Part shown: piece after piece, positions 16,366 to 24,533 of the stretch | Layout of the letters: each line of letters begins with the position of its first letter | How positions within the stretch are numbered: the stretch's first letter is position 1 | Origin: Gammaproteobacteria bacterium | Lineage (GTDB): Bacteria; Pseudomonadota; Gammaproteobacteria; Ga0077536 | Assembly: GCA_024234975.1 (NCBI GenBank) | Contig: JACKNH010000019.1 | Coordinates: 15,117-79,116 of the forward strand | Reading direction: 5' to 3' | DNA: 64,000 nt | Program-made: the position numbers and the translations under genes | The notes under the pieces: generated by a model | What the model was told of the DNA's origin: nothing | What the model saw: the letters and a program-made list of their open reading frames with translations, nothing else | The model's database searches: none

Positions 16366-18531
16366 ATGAAAAAAAATTACGGGCGGGGCAAATCGGGTAA
16401 ACCGCGTGCTACCGCCTCCCCGCGACTGGAAATTCCAAGTCGTGAAGATGTACTCAACCTGCTCAAGCGCGCTGGCGGCCCGCTGCGTATCCGCGAAATC
16501 ATGCGCGCCGCCGGCGTCAAGGAAGCTGATCGCGTCGATGCACTTGAACGTCGCATTGCCGCCATGGAACGCGACGGGCAGCTGGCCCAGACACGCGCCG
16601 GCTACGGCCTGGCGTTCAACATGGAATTGAAGCCGGGGCGGGTGAGCGGCCATCCCGACGGCTTCGCTTTCGTCGTCCTGGATGAAGGCGGAAATGATGT
16701 CTTTCTCGCGGAGCGTCAGGCACGTCGCGTACTCCATGGAGACCGCGTCCTCGTACGCATTACCGGCACTGATCGACGCGGCCGACCGGAAGGTCGGGTC
16801 GTGGAAGTGCTCGAGCGTGCGAACCACGAAATCGTCGGGCGTTATTTCACCGAAGGTAATATCGGTTTCGTGGTGCCGGACAACCGCCGCATCAATCAGG
16901 ACGTGCTGATTCCGATCGAATCCGCGGGCGACGCCAGCCATGGCCAGATTGTGGTTGCGACGATCGTCAGCCAGCCGGACCAGCACCGCCAGCCTATCGG
17001 ATCGATCAAACAGGTTCTGGGCGACCATATGGCGCCGGGAATGGAGATTGATATTGCGATTCGCGCGCATTCACTGCCGTACGAATGGCCGGAAGCCGTG
17101 CTCGACCAGGCCGGCAACATTCCGATGGCGCTGCCGCAGGACGAGGTTGCACGGCGAATCGATCTTCGTGACATCGCGTTTGTCACGATCGATGGCGAAG
17201 ACGCGCGGGATTTCGATGATGCGGTGTTCTGCCGGCGTGAAACGGGCGGATTCCGCCTGTTCGTTTCAATTGCGGACGTCGCGCACTACGTGACGCAGGG
17301 CTCGCCGCTCGACCAGGAGGCGTATCGCCGGGGCACCTCGGTTTACTTCCCGAATGCAGTTATTCCGATGTTGCCGGAAGTTCTGTCGAATGGCTTGTGC
17401 TCGCTCAACCCGCATGTCGATCGCTTCGCCCTGGTCTGTGAAATGGTTCTGACAGACGCCGGCGTGGTGAAAGATGCCTGGTTCTACGAAGCGGTTTTCC
17501 GCTCGCGGGCCCGCTTGACCTATACCGAAGTGGCGGGCCTGGTCGACGGTACTGCGCCTGCACCGCAATCGGCGATTACGGCGGTGAAAGACGAAGTGAA
17601 GGTAATGCACGATCTGTATCGTCGCATGCGCCGGCAGCGCGAGCAGCGCGGCGCGCTCGACATCGATGCCGCCGAACCGCGAATCATCTTTGACGAGCAA
17701 CGCAAGATCGCGGCAATCGTGCCCGTCTACCGCAATGATGCCCACAAGATGATCGAGGAGTTCATGATTGCGGCGAATGTGTGTGCAGCCGAATTCCTGC
17801 TGGGTGAGAAGATCGGCGCACCGTTCAGAATTCACGACAAGCCGGATTCAGAGAAGGTTTCAGCACTGCGACTGTTGCTGACTGATATGAAACTGCGTCT
17901 CGCGGGCGGTGAAATTCCACCGCCGGGCGCGTTCGCGAAGTTGCTGGAAAGTGTACGGGGCAAGCCACATGCAAGGCTTATCGAGACCGTGGTGTTGCGG
18001 ACGCTCAAGCTGGCAGTTTACAGCCCTGAGAACAACGGTCATTTCGGCTTGGCGGTGGAAGCCTATGCGCATTTCACCTCACCGATTCGGCGCTACCCCG
18101 ACCTGATGGTGCATCGGGCCATCAAATCGGCATTGAACGGCACGCAATTCGACCCCTACCCGTATTCGGCCACCGACCTGCTGAATATCAGCGAACACAG
18201 CTCAATGACCGAACGCCGCGCGGACGATGCGACGCGCGATGCGATCAACTGGTTGAAATGTGAATTCATGGAGGACAAGGTCGGACAGCGATTTCGCGGC
18301 GTGATCACCTCGGTCACGAGTTTCGGCCTTTTCGTGGAACTGGACGACATCTTCGTCGAAGGTCTGGTCCACGTCTCAACCCTGGGCCGTGACTATTTTC
18401 ATTATGACCCGGTCGGTCACTGCCTGGTCGGTGAACGGAGCAAGCGCACCTTCCAGATAGCACAGCGCGTCGAAGTCTACGTCAGCCAGGTGTCATTGGA
18501 TGATCGTCGAATCGATCTGGATCTCGCATGA
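16366..18531 (+). CDS. rnr: Ribonuclease R
   Basis: Processive 3'-5' exoribonuclease that degrades structured RNA and matures tmRNA and rRNA. 721 residues: an N-terminal helix-turn-helix/RNase R region, cold-shock domains (about 85-235), the RNB catalytic domain with the Asp cluster DGEDARDFDDAVF near 276-288, and a C-terminal S1 domain (about 643-720, RFRGVITSVTSFGLFVELDD). The basic lysine-rich tail of E. coli RNase R is absent, so the protein is shorter than the enteric one (813). The stop overlaps the rlmB start (ATGA). Confidence 0.95.
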   Translation: MKKNYGRGKSGKPRATASPRLEIPSREDVLNLLKRAGGPLRIREIMRAAGVKEADRVDALERRIAAMERDGQLAQTRAGYGLAFNMELKPGRVSGHPDGFAFVVLDEGGNDVFLAERQARRVLHGDRVLVRITGTDRRGRPEGRVVEVLERANHEIVGRYFTEGNIGFVVPDNRRINQDVLIPIESAGDASHGQIVVATIVSQPDQHRQPIGSIKQVLGDHMAPGMEIDIAIRAHSLPYEWPEAVLDQAGNIPMALPQDEVARRIDLRDIAFVTIDGEDARDFDDAVFCRRETGGFRLFVSIADVAHYVTQGSPLDQEAYRRGTSVYFPNAVIPMLPEVLSNGLCSLNPHVDRFALVCEMVLTDAGVVKDAWFYEAVFRSRARLTYTEVAGLVDGTAPAPQSAITAVKDEVKVMHDLYRRMRRQREQRGALDIDAAEPRIIFDEQRKIAAIVPVYRNDAHKMIEEFMIAANVCAAEFLLGEKIGAPFRIHDKPDSEKVSALRLLLTDMKLRLAGGEIPPPGAFAKLLESVRGKPHARLIETVVLRTLKLAVYSPENNGHFGLAVEAYAHFTSPIRRYPDLMVHRAIKSALNGTQFDPYPYSATDLLNISEHSSMTERRADDATRDAINWLKCEFMEDKVGQRFRGVITSVTSFGLFVELDDIFVEGLVHVSTLGRDYFHYDPVGHCLVGERSKRTFQIAQRVEVYVSQVSLDDRRIDLDLA

Positions 18532-19280
18532 GTACGGCGATCACCTGTTGGGGGTTGCACCCGGTTCGTGCACTATTGCGCACGGCCGCTGACAGCATTC
18601 TCGAAGCCTATAGCGACGCCGCCGTTCGCAGCACCGAACTCGAGCAGTTGCGCGCGGAACTTGGTAGCCACGGGGTCAAGGTGCAGCTGGTGCCGCGCCA
18701 GACCCTGGAGCGCCTGGCCGAAGGTGGACGGCATCAGGGCATCGTGGTCAGGCGGCGGCCACTGCCGCCGTTGTCATTCGACGTTCTGCTGGACCGACTG
18801 TCGGCATCCACCACCCCGGCGCTGTTGCTGGTGCTCGATGGCGTACAGGACCCGCAGAATCTCGGCAGCTGCCTGCGGGTGGCGGATGCGGCCGGCTGCG
18901 CCGCAGTCATCGTGCCCAAGGATCGTTCGGCGGGAATGTCTGGCGCCGTGGTCAAGGCCGCCAGCGGGGCGGCGGATACCATGCCGCTGGTGACGGTGAC
19001 CAACCTGTCGCGCGCTCTGGAAGCCTTGCGCGAAGCCGGAGTCTGGACCGTGGGCACCACCGGAGAGGCCTCGGATGCGCTGTACGACGTTGATTTGACC
19101 GGGTCGGTAGCTATCGTCATGGGTGGCGAAGCCAAAGGTATCCGTCAGCTGACCCGCGACCATTGTGACTACGTCGTCCGCATACCAATGGCCGGTTCTG
19201 TCGAGAGTCTGAATGTCGCCACCGCGGCGGCAATTTGTGTATACGAGGCGGTCCGCCAGCGCTCGGCCGGGAAAAGTTGA
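18528..19280 (+). CDS. rlmB: 23S rRNA (guanosine-2251-2'-O)-methyltransferase RlmB
   Basis: SPOUT methyltransferase that methylates the ribose of G2251 in the peptidyl-transferase P loop. 250 residues: an N-terminal L30e-like substrate domain (about 1-80) and the trefoil-knot SpoU domain with motif 1 DGVQDPQNLGSCLR, motif 2 VMGGEAKGI and motif 3 PMAGSVESLNVATA. It is translationally coupled to rnr, as in many gammaproteobacteria. The rpsF promoter begins at its stop codon. Confidence 0.95.
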   Translation: MSTAITCWGLHPVRALLRTAADSILEAYSDAAVRSTELEQLRAELGSHGVKVQLVPRQTLERLAEGGRHQGIVVRRRPLPPLSFDVLLDRLSASTTPALLLVLDGVQDPQNLGSCLRVADAAGCAAVIVPKDRSAGMSGAVVKAASGAADTMPLVTVTNLSRALEALREAGVWTVGTTGEASDALYDVDLTGSVAIVMGGEAKGIRQLTRDHCDYVVRIPMAGSVESLNVATAAAICVYEAVRQRSAGKS

Positions 19281-19305
19281 AGTTTGACGGATACTTGCCT
19301 ATGAT
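19277..19305 (+). promoter_or_regulatory. Sigma70 promoter of the rpsF operon
   Basis: TTGAAG (19277-19282), spacer of exactly 17 bp, TATGAT (19300-19305). It overlaps the rlmB stop and is the best-looking promoter in the window. It would drive rpsF-rpsR-DUF2232-rplI-dnaB. Confidence 0.65.
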
Positions 19306-19348
19306 ACGCGCGCTTTAAACGGGGCCTTCCGGGCGCCGTCATCTACAA

Positions 19349-19392
19349 CTCCTTGTCGCACCGTGAACCGGGCGACGTTAACCCGTAAGGAG
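19349..19392 (+). promoter_or_regulatory. rpsF leader structure that can mask the ribosome-binding site
   Basis: CTCCTT (19349-19354) is a perfect complement of the Shine-Dalgarno AAGGAG (19387-19392). Between them GTCGC (19355-19359) pairs with GCGAC (19372-19376) around a CCG-containing loop. Known: S6:S18 represses its own mRNA by binding a CCG-bearing leader element in many bacteria. This leader has the right place and logic; the exact Rfam match was not tested. Confidence 0.5.
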
Positions 19393-19400
19393 CAAGTCTC

Positions 19401-19832
19401 TTGCGACACTACGAAGTGGTGTTTCTGGTCCACCCTGACCAGAGCGAACAAGTTGGTGCCATGGTTGAGCGCTACCGCGCCATGATCCAGACCGGCGGCG
19501 GTGTGATTCATCGTCTCGAGGACTGGGGCCGCCGTCAGCTTGCCTATCCTATTGCCAAGGTTCACAAGGCACATTACGTGCTGATGAACATCGAGTGCGA
19601 TGAACCGACGCTGAGCGAACTGAAGAGCGCTTTCCGTTTCAATGACGCGGTGCTGCGCGAGCTGGTTATCCGTCGCGAGAAGGCGGATACCGAGCCGTCT
19701 CCGCTGGCCAAATCCGCGGATGATGGCGACGATGACAAGCCGAACCGTCGTGGCAACCGCAACGAAGAGTCATCCGCACCGGCGCCGCAGCCTGAAGCTG
19801 CCCCGGCCGCTTCCACGCAAGGAGAGGGTTAA
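19401..19832 (+). CDS. rpsF: 30S ribosomal protein S6
   Basis: 143 residues from a TTG start at 19401, eight bases after AAGGAG. The ferredoxin-like S6 core (RHYEVVFLVHPDQSEQV, GGGVIHRLEDWGRRQLAYPI, KAHYVLMNIECDE) ends at about residue 95. The remaining 48 or so residues form a low-complexity Asp/Arg/Pro/Ala tail, longer than in most species. E. coli S6 carries a C-terminal tail that is glutamylated, but this one is not Glu-rich. It is the first gene of the operon with rpsR, rplI and dnaB. Confidence 0.95.
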   Translation: MRHYEVVFLVHPDQSEQVGAMVERYRAMIQTGGGVIHRLEDWGRRQLAYPIAKVHKAHYVLMNIECDEPTLSELKSAFRFNDAVLRELVIRREKADTEPSPLAKSADDGDDDKPNRRGNRNEESSAPAPQPEAAPAASTQGEG

Positions 19833-19835
19833 TCC

Positions 19836-20063
19836 ATGGCACAGCGTTTTTTCCGTCGTCGCCGTTATTGCAAATTCACCGCCGAAGGCGTGGAAGAGAT
19901 CGATTACAAGGATCTGAACACGTTGAAGGCTTACGTTGGTGAGACCGGCAAGATTGTGCCGGGTCGGATTTCCGGCACCAAGGCCCGTTACCAGCGCCAG
20001 CTTTCAACGGCGATCAAACGGGCTCGCTTCCTGGCCTTGATTCCATACAGCGATTCGCATTAA
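19836..20063 (+). CDS. rpsR: 30S ribosomal protein S18
   Basis: 75 residues, the normal length, beginning MAQRFFRRRRYCKF with the usual basic N-terminus and the conserved core DYKDLNTLKAYV, TGKIVPGRISG and KARYQRQLSTAIKRARFLALIPY. It forms a dimer with S6 on the platform. Three bases separate it from rpsF. A strong hairpin follows. Confidence 0.97.
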   Translation: MAQRFFRRRRYCKFTAEGVEEIDYKDLNTLKAYVGETGKIVPGRISGTKARYQRQLSTAIKRARFLALIPYSDSH

Positions 20064-20068
20064 TCGGG

Positions 20069-20106
20069 TCTCCCGCAGCCGGAATCCGTTCCGGATCTGC
20101 GGGAGA
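20069..20106 (+). terminator. Strong hairpin after rpsR, possible attenuator
   Basis: TCTCCCGCAG (20069-20078) pairs perfectly with CTGCGGGAGA (20097-20106), and CCGGAA/TTCCGG extends the stem inside to a 4-base loop. No T-run follows, so it may be a partial or Rho-assisted terminator, or an RNA processing site, separating S6/S18 from the membrane protein, L9 and DnaB. Confidence 0.55.
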
Positions 20107-20191
20107 GTCCTTGCGACTTGAAGCCGGGCTGCCAGCAGGGCTTCGCTGGCAGTGGCGGGTCGTATGAAGGTAAGTCCGACGACAGCACCCT

Positions 20192-21085
20192 ATGCGCGCC
20201 ATCGCCCAATTGATCATGCGCAGCGCCGCCCATGCCGGCGGTGTAGCGGCAGTCACAGGTCTTACAGGTTTGATTCTGCCACCGCTGGTCATGGTCAGCG
20301 GGGCCGCCGTCGCGCTGTACACCTTGCGTCGCGGGGCGCGGGCCGGTATGCAGGCAATTGTGGTGGCGATTCTCGTTCTGGGCATCGTCGCGCTGCTGGG
20401 TGGTGGATTGATGCCATTCGCAGCCTTGCCGGTGGGCACGTGGTTGCCCGCCTGGCTGCTGGCATTGGTATTGCGGTCCACCGCGAGCCAGAGTTGGATG
20501 GTGGTCGCCGCAGGGCTGCTCGGGGTGATCTACCTCGTAACTTCGCAGCTGGTTCTGGGTGATCCGGTCAATTGGTGGCAGACGTGGTTGACCGGCATGG
20601 TGAACGAACTCGCGGCGCAGAATCCGGAGTTCAATGTCTCAACCGTCAAAGTTGAGGTGATTGCATCGCAGATGCAGAGTCTGCTGGCCACGGCCATCGT
20701 GTCGACGCAGACGCTGACCATGCTGTTGGCACGCTGGTGGCAGTCGCAATTGTTCAATCCGGGCGGGTTTCGCGCGGAGTTCGTGGCGATGCGTCTGCCG
20801 CGAATCGTGTTACAAGGGGTTGCCGTACTGGCCGTGATCCTGTGGGTGATCTGGCACGGCGATGCCCGCAGCGAAGTCCTTGCCGGCTACGCGCTGGTGC
20901 TGGTGGTGATGTTCTCCATAACCGGGTTGGCGCTGACGCACTGGACCATTGGTCATCAGCAATGGTCGGTATGGTGGTTGGTCGTGGCGTATGTGGTATT
21001 CCTGCGGTTGCCGGCCATTGCAGCGCTGGTCGGCGTGGTGGACACCGTGTTTGATCTGCGTAAAGTGTTGGTGCGCAGGCAGTGA
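20192..21085 (+). CDS. DUF2232 multi-pass membrane protein
   Basis: 297 residues with about eight hydrophobic segments and no obvious catalytic motif. A DUF2232 membrane protein between rpsR and rplI is a recurring arrangement in Pseudomonas-like gammaproteobacteria; its function is unknown. The ATG at 20192 follows a 128-bp gap with the hairpin at 20069-20106. No signal peptide beyond the first helix (about residues 13-30). A housekeeping role linked to the ribosome/replication operon cannot be deduced from sequence. Confidence 0.75.
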   Translation: MRAIAQLIMRSAAHAGGVAAVTGLTGLILPPLVMVSGAAVALYTLRRGARAGMQAIVVAILVLGIVALLGGGLMPFAALPVGTWLPAWLLALVLRSTASQSWMVVAAGLLGVIYLVTSQLVLGDPVNWWQTWLTGMVNELAAQNPEFNVSTVKVEVIASQMQSLLATAIVSTQTLTMLLARWWQSQLFNPGGFRAEFVAMRLPRIVLQGVAVLAVILWVIWHGDARSEVLAGYALVLVVMFSITGLALTHWTIGHQQWSVWWLVVAYVVFLRLPAIAALVGVVDTVFDLRKVLVRRQ

Positions 21086-21138
21086 ACTGAAGTTGTACGG
21101 AACTTAAAGACTACTAGTAGCAAGAAGAGAGATATCCG

Positions 21139-21597
21139 ATGGACGTCATACTGTTGGAACGAATTCGCAACCTGGGCAACCTGGGCGAGACTGTCAAAGT
21201 GAAACCCGGTTTCGGGCGCAACTACCTGATCCCGAATCGCAAAGCGGTTCCGGCGACGCCCGAGAACGTCGAAAAGTTCGAAGCGCAGCGTGCCGAACTG
21301 GAGCGCCAGCAAGCCGCTTCGCTGGGCGAGGCCCAGACCCGCGCTGCGGCAATGGAAGGGCTGTCGGTGACCATCGGCGCCCGCGCCGGTACCGAAGGCA
21401 AGCTCTATGGCTCGATTGGTACTGCGGAAATCGCCGATGCCATCACCGCTGCTGGCCATGAAGTGGCCAAGCGTGAGGTCCGGCTGGAAAACGGCGCTCT
21501 GCGGTCGACTGGTGAATACAACATCGGCCTGCAGCTGCACCCTGACGTGCTGTTCGACGTCACCGTTATCGTTGTAGCGGAAGCCGCAGAAGGCTGA
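21139..21597 (+). CDS. rplI: 50S ribosomal protein L9
   Basis: 152 residues. The N-terminal domain is conserved (MDVILLERIRNLGNLG, VKVKPGFGRNYLIPN, AVPATPENV). A long central helix (about 42-75) links to the C-terminal RNA-binding domain (KLYGSIGTAEIADAI, ALRSTGEYNIGLQLHPDV). The start at ATG 21139 follows AAGAAGAGAGA. The usual partner of rpsF, rpsR and dnaB. Confidence 0.97.
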   Translation: MDVILLERIRNLGNLGETVKVKPGFGRNYLIPNRKAVPATPENVEKFEAQRAELERQQAASLGEAQTRAAAMEGLSVTIGARAGTEGKLYGSIGTAEIADAITAAGHEVAKREVRLENGALRSTGEYNIGLQLHPDVLFDVTVIVVAEAAEG

Positions 21598-21616
21598 TCG
21601 CGGCTGCGATGCGCTG

Positions 21617-23017
21617 ATGGCGCAAACCGCCAGCCATTCCGGTAATCGGGCGGAACCGGCAGCCGATGCACTTCGGCTGCCGCCGCATTCGATTGAAGCC
21701 GAACAATCCGTGCTCGGCGGGCTGCTGCTCGACGAGGAATCCTGGTTGCATGTTGCCGACCGTATCGGTGAAAAGGATTTTTACCGGCACGACCACCAAT
21801 TGATCTTCCGCGCCATTGCCGCGCTGGCCAATGAAGCCAAGCCTTATGACGTGGTGACAGTGGCGGAGTGGCTCGAAACCCAGGGTTCATTCGAGCAGGC
21901 GGGCGGGCTGGTCTATCTCGCACAGTTGGCGGAAAACACGCCGTCGGCAGCCAACATCATCGCGTATGCGGACATTGTCCGTGAGCGTTCCGTTCTCAGG
22001 CAGTTGATTCAGGTCGGCACCTCGATCGCTGGCAGCGCCTACAAGACTGAAGGTCGCACCAGCGAAGAGCTGGTAGACGAAGCCGAGCGCTCCATCTTCG
22101 CCATTGCCGAGCAGGGCGCACGCGGCAAGCGCGGCTTCACTTCGATCAAGGACTTGCTGGTCACCGCGCTCGACCGTATCGATGCGCTGTATCAGCGCGA
22201 CAGTCCCATCACCGGTGTGCCTACCGGCTATGTCGATTTCGATACGATGACGTCAGGCCTGCAGCCGTCGGATCTCGTCATCATTGCGGGTCGGCCATCG
22301 ATGGGCAAGACGGCATTCGCGGTCAACATCGCGGAAAACGCCGCCATCAAGGATGGCCTTGCGGTCGGTGTTTTCAGTATGGAAATGCCGGGCGAACAGC
22401 TGGCTATGCGTTTGATGTCCTCGTTGGGCCGCATCGATCAACACAAGGTACGGACCGGGCGTTTGAACGATGACGATTGGCCGCGACTGACATCGGCTGT
22501 CGGCATGTTGTCGGATGCGCGATTGTTCATCGATGACACGCCGGCGTTGACGCCCGGTGAAGTCCGCGCGCGCTGTCGTCGTATCAAGCGTGAACACGGG
22601 CTGGACCTCGTGGTTATCGACTACCTGCAGCTGATGCAGGTGCCCGGCAACAAGGAAAACCGGGCGACGGAAATTTCCGAAATCTCACGCTCACTGAAAG
22701 CACTGGCGAAGGAATTGCAAGCGCCGGTGGTCGCCTTGTCGCAGCTGAATCGCGGCCTGGAACAGCGGCCGAACAAGCGCCCCGTGATGTCCGATTTGCG
22801 TGAATCGGGCGCTATTGAACAGGATGCGGACGTCATCATCTTCATCTATCGCGATGAAGTGTATGACGATGAAAGCCCGGACAAAGGTATCGCCGAAATC
22901 ATCATCGGCAAGCAGCGAAATGGCCCCATCGGTACCGTCCGTCTGGCGTTCCGTGGCCAGTACACGCGCTTCGAGAATCTCGCCTCCGACGCCTACTCGC
23001 AGCGCCCCCAGGACTGA
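21617..23017 (+). CDS. dnaB: Replicative DNA helicase DnaB
   Basis: Hexameric 5'-3' helicase of the replication fork. 466 residues. The N-terminal DnaG/DnaC-interacting domain (about 18-120) starts LPPHSIEAEQSVLGGLLLD, followed by the linker helix. The RecA-like C-terminal domain has Walker A GRPSMGKT (225-232), Walker B VVIDYLQLM and the arginine-finger region NGPIGTVRLAF. No intein. In E. coli and Pseudomonas alr follows dnaB; here radA follows after 13 bp. Confidence 0.96.
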   Translation: MAQTASHSGNRAEPAADALRLPPHSIEAEQSVLGGLLLDEESWLHVADRIGEKDFYRHDHQLIFRAIAALANEAKPYDVVTVAEWLETQGSFEQAGGLVYLAQLAENTPSAANIIAYADIVRERSVLRQLIQVGTSIAGSAYKTEGRTSEELVDEAERSIFAIAEQGARGKRGFTSIKDLLVTALDRIDALYQRDSPITGVPTGYVDFDTMTSGLQPSDLVIIAGRPSMGKTAFAVNIAENAAIKDGLAVGVFSMEMPGEQLAMRLMSSLGRIDQHKVRTGRLNDDDWPRLTSAVGMLSDARLFIDDTPALTPGEVRARCRRIKREHGLDLVVIDYLQLMQVPGNKENRATEISEISRSLKALAKELQAPVVALSQLNRGLEQRPNKRPVMSDLRESGAIEQDADVIIFIYRDEVYDDESPDKGIAEIIIGKQRNGPIGTVRLAFRGQYTRFENLASDAYSQRPQD

Positions 23018-23030
23018 GCGAGGACTTTGC

Positions 23031-24392
23031 GTGGCGCGCGGCGGCCGCAACACGATCTACCAGTGCCAGTCCTGCGGCGGTCAGAGTTCCAAGTGGTCCG
23101 GCCAATGCCCGGATTGCGGCGCGTGGAATACGCTGGTCGAGACGGTGGCTGCCGCGCAGGTCGGCAAGCCGGTCGCCCGCTTCAAATCCTATTCCGGTGA
23201 AAACTCCGGCATCGTCCGGCTGACCGAAGTCAAAGCCGACGTTGAAACACGCAGCAGCATCGGCATCGGCGAGCTTGATCGCGTCCTGGGCGGCGGCCTG
23301 GTGGCGGGTTCCGTCATTCTCATTGGTGGAGATCCCGGCATCGGTAAATCCACATTGTTGATGCAGGCCATGGCCGGTGTACAAGGCAAGGCGCTTTATG
23401 TGAGCGGTGAAGAATCCGCTGCGCAAGTGGCGATGCGCGCGCGCAGATTGGGCGTGACGACGGACAACGTCGCACTGCTGACTGAAACCCACCTCGAGCA
23501 GATCCTGGCCGAAGCTGCCACATTCCGCCCCGACGTGATGGTCATCGATTCCATTCAGACCTTGTACAGCGGCGAGCTTGCCTCCGCGCCCGGCGCCGTC
23601 GGCCAGGTACGCGAGTGTGCAGCTCATCTCGTACGCTACGCCAAGGCGCATGGTACGACGGTGTTCCTGGTCGGCCATGTCACCAAGGAAGGCGCATTGG
23701 CCGGACCGCGTGTACTTGAGCACATGGTGGACGCTGTCCTGTATTTCGAAGGCGACCATGGCAGCCGCTATCGCGTCGTCCGCGCAGTCAAGAACCGCTA
23801 CGGCGAAGTAAACGAACTCGGCGTGTTCTCGATGACCGATCAAGGGCTGCGTGAAGTCGCCAATCCGTCCGCAATTTTTCTTGCCCGGCATGAGAAGCCG
23901 GTGCCGGGCAGTGTGGTCATGGTGACCCGTGAAGGCACGCGGCCGCTGTTGGTGGAAGTTCAGGCGCTGGTGGACGAAAGTCAGATCGCCAATCCCCGAC
24001 GTGTGACCGTGGGGCTGGAACACAATCGACTGGCCATTCTATTGGCGGTACTGCACCGGCATGCCGGCATCGCCACCGGTGATCAAGACGTCTTCGTCAA
24101 CGTGGTGGGTGGCGTGCGTGTCAGCGAAACCGGTATCGATCTCGCGGTATTGCTGGCGATCCTGTCGAGCTGGCGTAATCGTCCGTTGCCGCACGACATG
24201 GTGGTATTCGGTGAGGTCGGCCTGACCGGTGAAATCCGGCCCGTTCAAAATGGCCCCGAGCGTTTGCGGGAAGCCTCCAAGCATGGATTCAGGCGCGCCC
24301 TGGTGCCGCAGGCCAATGCGCCGCGTGGTGGTGTCGAGGGACTTGAGATCACCACGGTCACGCACCTGAAACAGGTGCTGGATCACATCTAG
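23031..24392 (+). CDS. radA: DNA repair protein RadA
   Basis: DnaB-like branch-migration helicase acting on recombination intermediates. Start GTG 23031 gives 453 residues with the N-terminal C4 zinc finger at C12, C15, C26 and C29; the frame runs on upstream through the end of dnaB, but that part is not RadA. Walker A GDPGIGKST lies near 101. The RadA-specific motif reads KNRYG instead of the usual KNRFG, a conservative change. The C-terminal Lon-protease-like domain ends with the GEVGLTGEIRPV segment. Its stop lies at the edge of a palindromic element. Confidence 0.95.
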   Translation: MARGGRNTIYQCQSCGGQSSKWSGQCPDCGAWNTLVETVAAAQVGKPVARFKSYSGENSGIVRLTEVKADVETRSSIGIGELDRVLGGGLVAGSVILIGGDPGIGKSTLLMQAMAGVQGKALYVSGEESAAQVAMRARRLGVTTDNVALLTETHLEQILAEAATFRPDVMVIDSIQTLYSGELASAPGAVGQVRECAAHLVRYAKAHGTTVFLVGHVTKEGALAGPRVLEHMVDAVLYFEGDHGSRYRVVRAVKNRYGEVNELGVFSMTDQGLREVANPSAIFLARHEKPVPGSVVMVTREGTRPLLVEVQALVDESQIANPRRVTVGLEHNRLAILLAVLHRHAGIATGDQDVFVNVVGGVRVSETGIDLAVLLAILSSWRNRPLPHDMVVFGEVGLTGEIRPVQNGPERLREASKHGFRRALVPQANAPRGGVEGLEITTVTHLKQVLDHI

Positions 24393-24531
24393 ATCCAGTC
24401 TCAAAATTGCTGCACGCCGCCGATACCGCGTTAAAAACGGCCTCAAATGCTCACGTACTGCGTGTACGCTGCGCGTTTTCGGCTGGTCTTGCCTTGTCTG
24501 GGCGACGTTCGCAAATTTTGAGACCGGTTCC
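24392..24531. repeat. Repeat-like palindromic element between convergent radA and corB
   Basis: About 140 bp bounded by imperfect inverted arms: the left (24392-24410) and right (24511-24531) share GTCTCAAAATT / AATTTTGAGAC. Inside lies a second symmetric stretch (CACGTACTGCGTGTACG, 24451-24467) and a pyrimidine-rich TTGCCTTGTCTG. Elements of this look recur in intergenic regions of many gammaproteobacteria as REP/MITE-like sequences (from memory, not checked). It fills the whole gap between two convergent genes and would form a large hairpin in either transcript. Confidence 0.55.
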
Positions 24532-24533
24532 AG

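Noticed and set aside
22902..24023. 373-codon open frame opposite dnaB/radA
   Set aside because: Runs across two conserved + genes in antisense; His/Gln-rich composition typical of shadows.
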